Notes: generated by a model from the letters alone, not told the origin. A DNA stretch of 64,000 nucleotides from Saccoglossus kowalevskii (GCF_000003605.2 NW_003147275.1:346069-410068); one strand, 5' to 3'; counted from the first letter of the stretch, positions 24,201-37,700 are shown. Program-made: numbers and translations.

Positions 24201-25010
24201 GTATCTAATTGTAGATAAACAGTCAAATGATTTACACCGTAAGATTGAGTCGTCGTGTTACCTGGAAAGTCTACTGCACATTACCATCATATCTACTTCC
24301 GGGTAAACAGTCAAATGACTTACACCGTATAATTGAGTCATCGTGTTACCTGGAAAGCCTACTGCACAATACAATCTTATCTGATCGCAAAATTGAAATG
24401 TCTTAGCTCCCGGAAGGCCTATATTTACCATGATATAAAATTGAGGGTTAACAGCCATGTGCAATGTAAATCGATAAAGCACTTAAGTTTTTAAATGTTT
24501 TTAATTGAATGCACAAATTTTGAAATGCGTATAATTTCAATCAAAACTGTAGTGTTTTTGAAAAAGTGTTTGTTAATTTAAATAGTATTTGAATTGTAGG
24601 TAAAGTATCTATTTGTAGGTAAACAGTCAAATGACTTACACCGTAAGATTGAGTCATCGTGTTACCTGGAAAGTCTACTGCACATTACCATCATATCTAC
24701 TTCCGGGTAAACAGTCAAATGACTTACACCATATAATTGAGTCATCGTGTTACCTGGAAAGCCTACTGCACAATACAATCTTATCTGATCGCAAAATTGA
24801 ACCGTCTTAGCTCCCGGAAGGCCTATTTTTTACCATGATATAAAATTAAATGTTAACAGCCATGTGCAATGTAAATCGATGAAGCACTTAAATTTTTTAA
24901 TGGTTTTTATTTAATGCACACATTATTCGCATTTAAAAAATTTGAAATGCGTATAATTTCAATCAAAACTGTAGTGTTTTTGAAAAAGTGTTTGTCAATT
25001 AAAATAGTCA
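24201..25010. repeat. Nested tandem duplication: 404-bp unit twice, each holding an 88-bp unit twice
   Basis: GTATCTAATTGTAGATAAAC at 24201 recurs at 24605 as GTATCTATTTGTAGGTAAAC, and about 400 bp follow with few differences. Inside each unit AAACAGTCAAATG followed by TTACACCGTA and TCGTGTTACCTGGAAAG is repeated 88 bp later (24217/24305). Small indels separate the two long copies. It lies about 1 kb upstream of gene B. Confidence 0.85.
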
Positions 25011-25919
25011 TTGAAGGACATTTTCTGTGCATGTTTATTAAGTGTTTATTGATGAGACATGAGATATGTTACACGCGAGACTAAGTAAAGAAAAAAAGGC
25101 AACAATATTCCTGACTCAAACTGTGAATTCGCGTGTAAACATCACACTGTATTATTTAAACCGTCTGTTATCACATACATGGCACAATTGCAATTGGTAA
25201 CAGCCGAATAATGATTATTATAACGAAATGTGTGAAGCAAAGCAAATCTGGCAATTTTCAGGTACTTTCTGTTTGTGACGTCAGAGATCCATATAGTCAT
25301 TCACTACACAGTATTTCGAGCTATATTTTTTGGGGGGGACAGTACGATGTAACAAAGTGCACGTCTACTTACAGCAGCGAGCCGCGACTTCGAATCTCGC
25401 GTTTCATGTTAATAAATAATCGTAAATGTGGCTCCAATGTTGCTTCTACTGCTAACTGACATTAGGAAACACGTCACAGCACATGATCAATTAGGTAGTG
25501 ATATGAAAAAAAGAGAAAAAACAATTTACACTGCTGTATGTTGAGCTAGTACTATAAAACAACAAGAAGACAAGAAATACAAGCCATTTCTCGTTGGTGA
25601 ATGACAATATAACAATAACGCTTACAATGCAGTGGAGCGCTCACATACAATAAGCATACGTTATATGCGGACACATGGATTACTTAGCTCGGAATATTTC
25701 TAGATACGAGTTTAAAAACTAAAAAAGTAGGTCGTTTGGACCAACTTTGGGCAAACTTTGCCGGAAATGACACGATTTTTAATTCAAAACCTCTTCCACG
25801 TTTTGTTTTTAAAAATACCTTTTTTGAGCACGCTCCTCGCGAGCTCACGTACATTCACGCCATGTTGACGTGATAGAGGCGATTCGTCGCTGGAGGGCGT
25901 TCTCTACATGTTGAATTCA
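25011..25919. other. Upstream region of PLAC8-like gene B
   Basis: No coding exon seen. The right end has a locally GC-richer stretch (25825-25900) just before a TATA-like box, which would suit a proximal promoter. Confidence 0.35.
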
Positions 25920-25927
25920 TATAAAAA
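25920..25927 (+). promoter_or_regulatory. TATA-like box of PLAC8-like gene B
   Basis: TATAAAAA lies 63-70 bp upstream of the gene B start codon, and the intervening sequence has no splice acceptor need, so a start of transcription near 25950 and a ~40-nt leader are plausible. Based on the motif and position only. Confidence 0.45.
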
Positions 25928-25989
25928 TAAAGAAACTCATCACATGTATACATATTTGTTCTTGCTGGATAGAACCTCGACTGTTATTA

Positions 25990-28119
25990 ATGGCTGAAAA
26001 CAAAGTATATGAACAATTTGGAGGTGGTCAAATCCCCCCTTGTCAATCGCAACCACCTGTGGGAACGGTGCAAATGCCGATAACCCAGGAACCAACTTGG
26101 CAATATCAACAGCCCAGCACTACCACGGTAAGAATACGATTGCTTGTACACATCGACAACAGTAAACGTACCACTTTCTCAGTTACATGTTGTTGTAGGT
26201 GACCTATATGTTATTTTTGTTATTGCCGCCAGGGTTTGACCGGACTCCATACAAAAAAGTTCGCTGATTCTGTTCAAAACTTTTTGGATTTTGGATTTCA
26301 TGATGTATCCTAGGAAGAAAAAGGTGTATAATAGTATGGTTATTACGAGAATACCTCAAAGTATGTACTCGGACAGTACGCCGTCGCATCGACCTCCGCT
26401 GCGCGTCGGTCGATACACCCGCTGTACTGTCTTCGTGCATACTTTGAGGTACCCTCGTAATAAACTCATAGTATACTGAATGATCGTATTGTATATTTTT
26501 ATTTTCTTATTTACTAGAACGTTGTCATTGTACAGAACAATGGCAGATGGTGGACAACCAGTCTGTTTGGCTGCTTCGAGGACATAGGAAGCTGCAAGTA
26601 TAATTTGTTTATTCAAAAGTTTATTCACCACTGTGGCGTGCATCACATCACAATAAGCACACCTGCATTATTCAATTAGATAGTTTTTTTCTCGTACAAA
26701 AAATTGGAAAAAATTAAAGCATTACTATATTTTCCTGAATTCCAGTATAAAACATATTCATATTGAAATTCAAATTTAGTGATAAATCTGAACCAAATAT
26801 ACTGAATATGACATTAATCATAAAATTCAATTCATGGAGTCGTCACCTTCTATCACTGGTTCAGAATGCAATCGGCAATACTCGATAACATTCATTTTGT
26901 TTCACAGGCTTGGCGGCGTGCTTCTGTTTGCCATGTTATCGTTGCTACTTGTCGAACAAGATAGGCGAAAGCTGCTGTCTGCCTCTCTGCATCTGTCCTC
27001 CTAATGACTTGGTCACCATGAGAATGAAACTAAGAACAATGAAAAATATACCGGTAAGTTGAGATAAAGCATTGTTTTCGTTTAGATCATGGTTTCGCAG
27101 TTGAAATGTTGCATATCAAGACTGTTTATTCTTTGAATTAACCTTAACTTGAAGTGAGTACATTTTCTTAAGTTGATCTTCTGTTTCCAGAGCGATTAAG
27201 TGAAAGGCCTGAAGCTGGAAAGATCATTTTGTTTCATTAACTATTTACATTGACTTTAGGCGAGTTAAACCAGTTTTAAAATAACATTCACTTGCTTCAC
27301 TAGGGTTAACTGAAACTAGAGTTGATAGCGTTCGCTAGCTTCACGTATATCAGTGGAAAGTTTGAGAGTGGATTAGATGTTTGCGTACATCTTTTGTTTC
27401 ACATTAACAACGCGACAGTCTATGGTGAATGCAAGGGGATCGTAGATATGAACTTTTTAAAATAACTATAGTGTTATTTTCGGTCGAATCCGATACTTAT
27501 CCGAAACAATAGCCACAACAAATTTTGGAATGAATCCAATGCTATGTCAGGATGCTATGATAATTCATGAATTACGACTTACATTTTAGCCAAATATTTT
27601 ATTTATTGGCAATAATGAAGGTTATGATCAATTCTAGTTTAGCCTTGAATGTGAGAAAATTATTTTTGATATTTTTTGAATCTGACGCTAATCCGATCTT
27701 TATGCAATACCAATTAAGTCTGTTTCCGGAGGGGGGTTCGTCTTAGGGTCATTATAATTGAAATAAATGTAGTTATGTTTGTAAAGTTCACTTAGAGGCG
27801 CCTTCACTTCCTCAACCAGAAATATGTTATTTGACTTAAGGTCGCCTTTCTCTCTAAAGTAAACTGAAATAGCTACTTTCTGTATTCCGTTGGTGTCCCT
27901 TGAATTTACATTTAAATCGTTTAACATAATTGGCCGTTCTCGCATTATTACTGACTTCTTTTCTAAAATCAACAAGTCAAACTAAAACGAGTTATTTTCT
28001 TTTCATTTTTTCAGGGCGGCGCCATCACCGATTGTTGCGTTTCGTGTTGGTGTCCTGCGTGTGCGGCAGCTCAAATGTCACGTGAGTGGGATAATAGTCC
28101 ACGCTATGATGTGACTTGA
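25990..28119 (+). CDS. PLAC8/cornifelin-like gene B, complete, four exons, one GC-AG intron
   Basis: Exons 25990-26127, 26518-26593, 26908-27053 and 28015-28119 (TGA) give 154 residues. ATG at 25990 follows the TATA-like box and starts MAENKVYEQFGGGQIPP, a Gln/Pro-rich N-terminus. The PLAC8 domain begins at WWTTSLFGCFEDIGSC, continues CLAACFCLPCYRCYLSNKIG and ESCCLPLCICPPNDL, then RMKLRTMKNIPGGAITDCC, and ends CPACAAAQMSREWDN. Intron phases 0, 1, 0 equal those of genes A and C. Intron 2 starts GCAAGT at 26594, a GC-AG intron, whereas A and C have GT there; the frame and the homologous boundary fix this site. The FEDC cysteine of its paralogues is Ile (FEDI) here. Intron 1 holds a long hairpin. 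Expected to be a small membrane-associated Cys-rich protein. Confidence 0.9.
26327..26475. repeat. Long hairpin in intron 1 of gene B
   Basis: Arms of ~65 bp (26327-26393 and 26407-26475) share TTATTACGAG, TACCTCAAAGTATG, GACAGTAC and, at the tip, ATCGACC/GGTCGAT around a 13-bp loop. Mismatches are scattered. It looks like a small palindromic MITE; its tip is far more GC-rich than the intron around it. Confidence 0.75.
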
Positions 28120-29499
28120 TTGCATGACGTAAACCTGAATAATGAGCCTCATCGCTAGTAAAACGAGCCGTTTACACTACCCATGATAGTGACTTATATT
28201 GACTTCCATTTAAACAAGAAATTTCCTTGAAAGACGCAATATAGTAAACTTCGCTAATTCCTATAAGAACTAATTGTATAACGACCACGATTAATTGAAG
28301 CAAATTTAAATGAGTTTCATGTCATCTATCTTATCAGCTAGAAGGCGTCACTTATTTGCAATTTTTAATATTCCCATGCTCAAAAATTTACGTCTAAGAA
28401 AGTCTATCATCTGGACTTCTTTGATATACACGTCAAATCATCAAATCAATTCATCCCCGGACTTAATTGTCTCAATTTCAATTCAGTGATCATTTTATTT
28501 GTAATGCCTTCGGATATACTGACGGCCATTGTTTTCGACCTTGCTAAATGCATATAATATTTGAACGTATCCGACTTTTGTAATAACTTGATAAATCAAC
28601 TGCGTTCAACCGTGAAATAAGGACCACGCGTCTACAAGAGGTCATTTATATTGATTTGGTGCTGCTGAGTGAACGCGTATTTGAACTGATACCTCCCCCC
28701 CCCTCACCTAAGGAAAACGATTCAAGGAATGATTAGTTATCCACACGACATCGCATCTTTATGGAAAAGATAAATAAACACTACATTGTTTAAATTGTAA
28801 AATAAATAATATAAGATTTATCTGACAGACAATTGTCATGTGTATTTGTTTTTGAAACCATGGTAACACATAGCAACACCAGTTCAAATAAACGTGCCTG
28901 GTGTATTCATCTTAAATAGACTTTTATCAAAAGTCGGTCCCCTACAGTTGTCTGTGGGAGAGGAACTAAGAAAGAGGCTCCCGAGGGGTTAACTTCGCAG
29001 CTATGCTTGATCTTGCATTAAAGTAAACAAATAATTTTCATGGGGATTCCACCAAATGGCATAATTTTCAGAGGACTGAAAATGTCTCGTTCATCATCAG
29101 GCCAGGCCCATAGGTTTGAGAGGAGATCGGGGGGGGGGGTTCAGTCAAACCCCCTAAATTTTGGAAATGAATACAACTATGTACGGATATTAGTACATAT
29201 TAAAACAAACGGTAATAATTATCATCGTTAAAATCACTTGACTCAGTGATTATGAGTCTCCGGGTGTTCTTTTAAATGGGCAAGCTTTTACTCAGCGTTC
29301 AAGCAGCAGATGTTAAACATTAAGACGGGTAAGTATATTTATACAAACAATAATGTAACAGTAGCCACTCTCTAAAGGATGTGGTGACCTAGAAATAGGC
29401 CGTTTGTTTGGTACAAGTGTTTGCTCAGTTAGTACAGTATGATGAAATTGTTTTTGCGTATCTGTTAATCGACTTAATTAGCTGATTGATAGCGAATGG
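28120..29499. other. Sequence downstream of gene B, no gene seen
   Basis: Possible polyadenylation signals (AATAAA near 28770, 28800 and 28886) are the only features. A G-run occurs near 29130. Confidence 0.35.
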
Positions 29500-30170
29500 C
29501 TGTGTTATGTCTGTCATCGTTTAGGCAGGCGAGGTCCTGGGCGGAACTTGGTTCAGTGATTTGGAACTAATTACGAGATAACCATCGCTATTCGGACTAC
29601 TATTTCTGACAGTTGGTATTCGTAGTTATTAATGTAGTGAACGATTAATCAAAAGATATGACGTATTCAGTACTTAGTGTGATTGGCTTTATGATTGAAG
29701 GTTACGCCCTAGAGTCTTTTTTTCTGCTTTGTAATTGGTTAGAGTTTTGAAAATGAATAAAGTTGTTTTAGTTGGTCTTGGCGAGTACAGCACAACAGAC
29801 GCAGCCCAGTCCTGGAGAGTCTTGGGGCGAGCCTTGAGGCAGTCCAGTCTTGGGCTAGTCTTGGGTCAGCCTTGCGATAGTCTTGGGGACTTTTTCCCCA
29901 GGGCGCTGTGTCTTATAGAGTGCTCTACTGATCGACTAAGACGAGAGTTGAACGTATTTCGTTGTGTGTGTCTTATTTGACTGTAAAACTTAAGTGACTT
30001 TCCTGATCCCTTACCTCAAGGGGACGAGATATAGAGACGAGACGAGATTCCCCCCTGACACGTGTGGAGAACCTCAAAGGAGAAGAATTTCCCCTGATAA
30101 CAGTATGGGGATCAAACGGGTTGATCGGCCCTGTAATTTTTCTAGCACAGTCCAACACTGTTAATTATTG
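29500..30170 (+). mobile_element. LTR-like solo repeat, fossil
   Basis: Starts near TGTTATGTC and ends near a CA. In the middle is GAATAAAGTTG followed by a repeated GTCTTGG-rich stretch, an arrangement like the polyadenylation zone of an LTR. A diverged, shorter copy lies inside the Gypsy fossil at 35966-36320, matched at AACTAATTACGA, TTAATCAA, TATGACGT, AGTACTT and GTTGA. No internal region is attached, so a solo LTR is the likeliest reading; another short dispersed repeat is possible. Old. Confidence 0.42.
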
Positions 30171-31686
30171 TATTGCACTCACTCACCCTAATAAATGTGG
30201 GTAACTTTTGAGTGTTGTGAGCATATTTAAATCGAGGAACGATATAATGTGATTTACGGTAAAAGCAGTATGCGTTCCGGCTGGATTTGCCGTTCCGGAT
30301 TTGCCTATGCGAGCAACTAATTGCAAACTAATGTTTCCAGTACTTTTCTTTCAATACTGCTAAGTTTGCATTCAAAAGTTTATTTTAATTTTATGATATG
30401 TGATACCCTAATGTTTTATGTTTTATGTTAAGGCGAGTGGACGTGGTCACTCGTGATCAAAAATATAGCCGTCAATAACTCACTTGTTGCAGGGTGGTAA
30501 ACATGCCATATTATTGGGCCATAAATGTTCATGGCAACCAAGGCGTGTTATATATTCATTTCAACAACAAAAACAGCAAACGTTGCATTATATTGTATTA
30601 TCGACCACAGCTACACATAGATACTGCACTGTTACCAGAACTAGAACGTAAGTATTGAAATTTGTATTGTTTGTATGTGAGACGGTATCTCCCTCCCCAA
30701 CACTTTCTTTCAATCTAAAAATGATATTCTGTCGCTGACGTGGTAACATATTTGAACTAATTTGTCAAGTTATTGGTAAAGTATTTATACAATGAGTGTA
30801 TTTTATACGTGTAACATAATATAGACGATAATTATTTCCATGTTCTTTCCTGTGATTATGGTAGAACTATAACCAGTACTTTTCCCTGTCAACAACTCTC
30901 AAAATAAAAATGGTGGCTAAAATATACATACTTTCTACTTTTCTATGTTTTCAAATTGTGTCTCCTGCTTTTGATTATCGCTGAAACAAACCAGGTTGTC
31001 TCGTCATGATTTGAAAGTTCAGCGCTCAGGTTATTGTCATACCCGACGCAAAAATGCAATATTTTTTTTTAATTTGAATTTTGGTCAACGAATATTCGCA
31101 CGCAATGTGCCGGGTGATTCCTACTCAAAAACACGGTATTGCAACTAAAAACAGATAGTAATGCAGTGTATATCATAATTATCCCTGGTTGATTCCGGAT
31201 GAACAATCATCGTCTTTAGTTCCAATGTTTATTACACGCAGGATAGGACACATTTTATTCAGTAACTCAAACACACGAGTATGGTATTGTGAATTCTACA
31301 ATGTAAGAACAGGGGCAATAAATTAAGAACCCACATCAACACGGACTACGCTATATCGCCTGAGTATCGCCTGTTAGGTGTCAAATGTTGTTTTGTAGAT
31401 GGTGGCGGTGCTGTTTGTTGTGGTGAATTGGTTGGGTGCTGTTTGTTGTGGTGAATTGGTTGGGTGCTGTTTGTTGTGGTGAATTGGTTGGGTGCTGTTG
31501 GTTGTTGTTGGACTACAGGATACTTAAACCGTTGTGGCTCGTAGTGTTCGGTGTGGAACACATATGACGTATACATTTCATATAAAGTACAGAATTTGTT
31601 CACAAATTCGAACGTGCGCTATGTGATGTTTTAATACTCAACAAATGAACTCCTCCCTGTTATATTTTAAATTGTTTTTTTTTCAG
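30171..31686. other. Spacer upstream of PLAC8-like gene C
   Basis: No coding exon seen apart from the short minisatellite listed below. A non-coding 5' exon of gene C may lie here, because the first coding exon is preceded by an apparent splice acceptor (AG at 31685-31686). Confidence 0.35.
31408..31500. repeat. 28-bp minisatellite, three and a half copies
   Basis: GGTGCTGTTTGTTGTGGTGA plus ATTGGTTG repeats at 31408, 31436 and 31464, with a partial fourth unit. The first copies are identical, pointing to recent expansion. It is ~200 bp upstream of the gene C coding start. Confidence 0.9.
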
Positions 31687-31708
31687 TAATCACGTGACTT
31701 GCTTTGCG

Positions 31709-34700
31709 ATGAACGAAACAGTAGATTCAGATTTTGGGAAAGTGACATCAATGCAAGTTGGTGAGGGAGAAGAACATGTACAGCCTCCCGGAGTACCAGC
31801 AATAAGTACAGCCCCATTGGTGCCACCACAATCAAATGTGATGACACAGCAACCCGTTTCCGCTTGGCAGGCGCCACAGGTAGGGGGAAATAACAGTTTC
31901 TAGGCTGCCTGTTGAAAAGATGAAAATAAAGCAATGAATAACGGAGGTCGTCGCGCCATGAGATTTGTGGCGAGCACACACACACTATTTTTAATGTGCA
32001 CAAACGAGGGACTGTGGTACAAAATACCGTCTTTAACACCCTGGAATATTTGTAGATGCGTTTCAAGCTGAATTATCTAGTTAAACCACGGCAACCTTTC
32101 TGTTTGTACTCGTACTCGTTTTTGTCTGTATCACAAATAGACCGGCAACAATTTTCAGACCAATTTGTTTGAATAAGAATTAAGAATTGATTAAAACAGT
32201 TTACGGATGCGTTTAGTCTCGATTGAGTTTGAGAACTTCCTTTAGAAAGTGGACGGGTCACAGAGTCAGAATATATGCCAGGCCATTTATTCTGGTTCTC
32301 AGTGTTGCAGTGCTGATTCCGAAATGAGCGTTGTCCGAATTTAGTTTAGCCTCGATTTTGCTAATGTAAAACTCCTCATTTAGAATATTGGGAGTCAATT
32401 TTGTGGGGCGCTATTTCCGAAATTGACAGGTCAACTTTTTCTGGACAATCAGAAATCCATGTTGCGTAGCAACATATTTCAGCTTCTTAAACTATTACTA
32501 GTGAGGAGGGGTGATGTGTTATAAAATAGGGGTGTCAGATAAACTGTCTCTGAATAGTTGTGAGACGCTGCATCCGAAAATGCACGTTGTACAGGCGTAC
32601 AAATCAAATTTTTTGGAAATTTGCCAGACAAATTTTATTTGATGCATTTTGAGAAGCTGATTTCACAATTTATCAGCCAAATTAAACATTTCACTAGGTC
32701 TCAATTGTGTCAAGTAAAATTGGGTGTGAGCAAAATTTATTGGAAATACAAGCACTTCAGACTGACTATATGGCCTAAAACCTGCATCGCACTGCATTAT
32801 ATTGTAGTCAAGTCAATCCGGTGGCCATTGCTTCCCAAATATGGTATTGTTTTTACGACGAGCTCCAAGTACAGCATAACAATCATTATTAATTATGGTT
32901 TTAGTGACTGCTGCTGTGCACCTCGGTTATTTACAGTCATAAATTTGCCAAATCTGTTGAATTAAAACCATTTAAACGAACCGAGTTTATGGTGTCGTAA
33001 ACATAACGCGGTGAGTTACATTGCATCGTAGTCGAGTAGTTGCCATTCTGATACAGAACAGAACATATTCATGCATTGTTATTAACTAATTGCAGCAGAT
33101 TTGCAGGAATATAAATAGAAGCATGCGAGTCTCAACTCCCCCAAATCACCCCGAGTGAAGTTAATGTTGCATTACAATGCTGCAGGCGTTCAGTATATTT
33201 GGGAAATGTCAAAGATTAGTTATTTGACTAACCTCAGATATCAAATAAATCCAATGAACTCTTATTGTCGTTTTTCTGTTGATACACGCAAATATGTTGA
33301 ATGTTTTGAATATTAAAATGAATAAACGTATAATATTGTGGAGCCACTGTGAACATTTCAATAACCTAGCTTGAGAGAACCAAACATGTCCATATTAGTT
33401 TTCGTATATTTTAGCTTTTAGAATATGTATACAATGTACAGTATTTGGTTGTATAGAAACTAAGCAATTTTTGTAAGCCCTTATGTAAAACTGCTTTTCG
33501 GAGTTGACAGTGAACAATATTTTTCCTGTTATGTAAAGCTATTTTTAGACTTTAATATGCCAACAATTGCTATGTAGTGGTTGTATTCCAATGAATGTTG
33601 CTGCTATTACTGTGTTCAGATACAACATTTACTCAAAAAATATTGTGATTATCGCCAACTTTGTTCACATCATTATTCTTATACGAAACTAATACATAAC
33701 CTAATTACAATATAATTTTGATGAATTCGGGGTATTTTTATTTAATACCGAGTCGTTCTCTAACTTAAAACAAAGATCAGATAATTACATCAAAATCATT
33801 TCTACGGAATTTCAGTGAACATCACTAATATCCTGATTGTAGTCGTTACCAAAAATTGGCTAATCAACATTGTCATCGTCTGAATCAGTGTCATACCGGA
33901 TTCCAAAACGACCTTCCCCCTCACCTAATAAATGATTAATGAGCTAGTGTGATGTGTTAACTCAGGAACACACGAACATCAAAGAAATCAGAGAGTTCCC
34001 AAGTTTAACACCAACGGCACTACTATTTACATATCAATACACTCGAGTGATTAGGTGACATATAGCACCATTACAAAAGTATGTATTCTGATGCATGCAA
34101 TAAAGTAGTCCCCAAAACGTCACACTCCTCCCTCTTACAAAGTCAGAAATTGGTTTCTGAATAACGTGGTAAGGTACAATACAGGTACACGGCTAATATA
34201 AATCATGTTATAAAATAACAGAATACATTTATCTCCAATAGTATCAAACTTACAATAGTCAAACTGTAACAAAACACTACAAATCTTTACGTTTGCTTTT
34301 CACACAACCTAATTTGCCCAAGCACTGGATTAACCATCGGCAATTTTGTTATCTGTGCATTTATGATATACAATATCAAAAGAGAATTCTTGTAATATCA
34401 GACTCTGATTGGTCAGTTTGAACAGTAAAATGCCTACCAAATACAAAATGGCGTAACAATTGTATGGCCCAAACGATACCTACACACCCCCTCTCTATAG
34501 TGGAATAGTTTATTTCTCTTGGAACCAGCTTTCTGCTCAGGTAAGTTATCGGATTTTCTTGGGCATCATTTTCCTGGTTTATCACATCACTAAGTACTGT
34601 GTTGTTTGCATCTGGATGATGACTGGTTTACCAAAGTCTGGATTTTGTAGTATTGGGTAGGTCGTTTGATCTTCTAGAATCATTTGCATAAAACTAACAC

Positions 34701-37700
34701 ATGTTACCGGTGCACTTGCCTTGCCGAACGGCATAACACTATATTAGTGGCCAAATGGGGTAACGAATGTGGACTTTGTACGTGCATCATTTTACAATGG
34801 TATATTTTATGGTTTATTGATTTCTCTATAGTCAACAGAGAATCCCCTGAGAGCAGCATATGGGTTAATACAATTTTCTATTATTCCAGCTGATAACATC
34901 GTGCTCGGTTCCGTTTTGACAGCTTCTTTTAGGGATTCCGGAATTCTATACAGTTTTTGATATATAGGTCATTCTTTTGTAGTGACCTCTTTGTGTTCTG
35001 TCAATGACGTTCTACCAGGTTGGTCTGTAAAGAGATCACTACATTTTTCTAACAGTGTATTTAATTCTTGTTTCTGTTCTGGTGTAAATCCTTTGTACAG
35101 CTCAACATATTTCCAAGTTTCTGTCTCAACTCAACTGGTGAACTTTCTGTAAATTTCTCATCTTCTTTTACTCTGACTTTTACCCTCCTTGAGAACCATT
35201 ATCATAGAATATTCACATGATATATATTCTTTTTGCATCTTTTCTTGCCCATCTCTACTTCATAGTCTACTGGAGACACTGGTTATCTTGTATGGTCCTT
35301 GCCACTGCTTTTTTAATTTGTTTGTAGATGATGGTAACAAGATTAGCACTTTATTAAATTCTCTGTCTTTAGCATTGCTTACTGTTTTGCTGTGTTTTTG
35401 CGAGGTTCTGCTGAGCTAGACCTAAAATTAATTAGTGCTAACTTATCTCTTGTTTCAACTGAAAAATGCACTATATTTTTTCATAACTGCTAAGAGTCCT
35501 CTCTCTAGCCAAGCATAGAGCAGTTCAAACGCCTATGGATGCTTGTGGCACTTCTCTATAGGCAAACAACAATGTATGTATCTGTCCCAACTCTCTGGGT
35601 ACTCGCGAAGTACCATTGAAATTCTCTACCAGACCATTTGCCATGGGATGATAAGGCGGACATATCATGTTTTTTATTTTCTGAATATCAAGCAACTTAC
35701 ACAAGTCTTTCATTAAATGTGATAGAAAGTTTCGTCATCTGTTTCCTCACTGTCATTTCCAAGTAGTTTGTCTTCAGGTAGAGTTTCCAATACAACAGCA
35801 ACAATTTGTCCATCATAACAAACAATCTTTACACTAATAACAGCCATTGGTAGTACCTTGGAACTACTGTATGGATTTATTTCCATGTGTCTAGATACCG
35901 ACTTGATAGCAGGTTTCATGTGGTGGGTGACATCATTCAACACTCTCCCATAACCTGTCATCATTCAGGGAACTAATTACGAAAAACGTCGCCAACGGTT
36001 TGTTATTCCTGACAATTTGGTATGTGTAGTTTCCTAATGTGCCGGACAATTAATCAAGTACATATGACGTGTTAAGTACTTCGTGTGAATGGCTGCATGT
36101 GAGTGAAATGTGTGGATGCCACGCCTCGAGCTTTTAAACTTCCATGTGATGGGTTAAGGTTTTGAGAAGTGGATAAAGCTAGTCTTGGTCAGTCTTGGGG
36201 AGTTCTCCGCGAGGCGGGTCAGCACTGGAGAGCTCTACATGTGGCGCGAAGACTAGAGGTTGACACGATTCCATCTCTGTGTTTGTCTTTGCTTGGTCGA
36301 GAGGGTTGGTGAACGTAACGATCCCCGGTTACCTGATGTAACGCTAATAAGAACACGAGAATCAAAGCTCTCATATTACCATCTGCAAATTCTATGTTAA
36401 CAAACTGATCTACTAAATAAACTTCAGGGGATACAAAAGCAGTGTGAACAATCGTTTGATCACATCCAGTGTCTCCTAATATACTTATTGCTCGACCATC
36501 CACTTCTCCTGGGTGTCTATGTCAATTACCTCTCTGTTTTGTCTTTACATGATATTTGTAATTTGGAACTAACTTCTACAGATAACAACAAAAGGTTTTA
36601 TGGTGTTCTGCACCTATTTTCTTATTAGGACATGTATTCGCTTTATGTCCTGGTTTATGACAAGCATAACGTGTAAGAATGAGCTTTTGTTTCGCTTGAG
36701 TTTGTTCTCAGTGGATATGTTGTTGTTTTTCTTTATCGTTAAAACGCCAATTACAACATTCTTGTTTCTTATGGGTTTCCAAAAGATTATTTGCCAACTC
36801 GACTCAGAATCAGTAGTTTTAGGTTTCTTTTCTCAAAGCCAAACTTGCAGGTATGTATGGGTCTGTTTCAACAGTCAGGATCCAGTCTTTCATTTTCTCA
36901 AGACTATCTACTCCCTGAGCATCCGAGCAATGATCCGAGTATCCAGAGCATACATTTCTCCATTCACCATATGAATATTTTTTCTGCTTTCCTCTCCAGT
37001 AAGTTCATATCGTTTCAAAATCGCTTTACAAACTTTTTGGATAAGAAATCTTAGAGTATGCATCAAGAGCCTTTCCTGACAGAAGTGCTGCCAGACGAGT
37101 AGCCCATGTGGCTTCTGGCTACTCAAATACATAACTTCATATAAAGATATACATCTATATACTCACCTTCTTCAAACTTGGGCACAGTTGGTCCTTTATA
37201 CTCTGTTTTTGTTCTAGTTCTAGTTCTAGTTGAAATTCCTGTCTTTCTTCCAGCTGTCTGGTACGCAGATCACGCTCATGTCCTTGTTTGTTCTGTTCAC
37301 CAGGTGGTACTACAGCTGGATCAGGATTAAGTTCACCAATCTGTATCATAGCTTCAGCCATATCCTTCTCACCGCCTTGACGTGCTGCCATCTTAGCTGT
37401 CAGTACACCTACAAGCTTACAAGGAAAATTTAACTAGTCCACTCAATAGCTAAAACTACATACAATACTAATTAGTATTAAATACTGAATATTTAAGAGT
37501 TTCCAAATGCTAACAGTATCAGTCTACACAGACTAAGTTCACAAAATCTTTGTTCACAATTGTTTCGTTTGTTTACATTTAAATTTAACACAAGGTTACA
37601 CCTTATAGCAACCCAATAAACTACGTGCGGAGTCGATACGAATGAGCAGAAAGTACAATTCAAGTTATCAAATCATGAGGAAAGTACATGTAAAACATAT

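Noticed and set aside
26204-26646. Overlapping minus-strand frames over gene B intron 1 and exon 2
   Set aside because: They cross the intronic hairpin and oppose a well-supported spliced gene; the hairpin makes both strands look open.
31346-31603. Minus-strand frame with TNSTQPIHHNKQHP-type repeats
   Set aside because: Produced by the 28-bp minisatellite; no other protein-like content.
36600-37054. Plus-strand 124- and 87-codon frames
   Set aside because: Antisense shadows of the gag and zinc-knuckle region of the Gypsy fossil.
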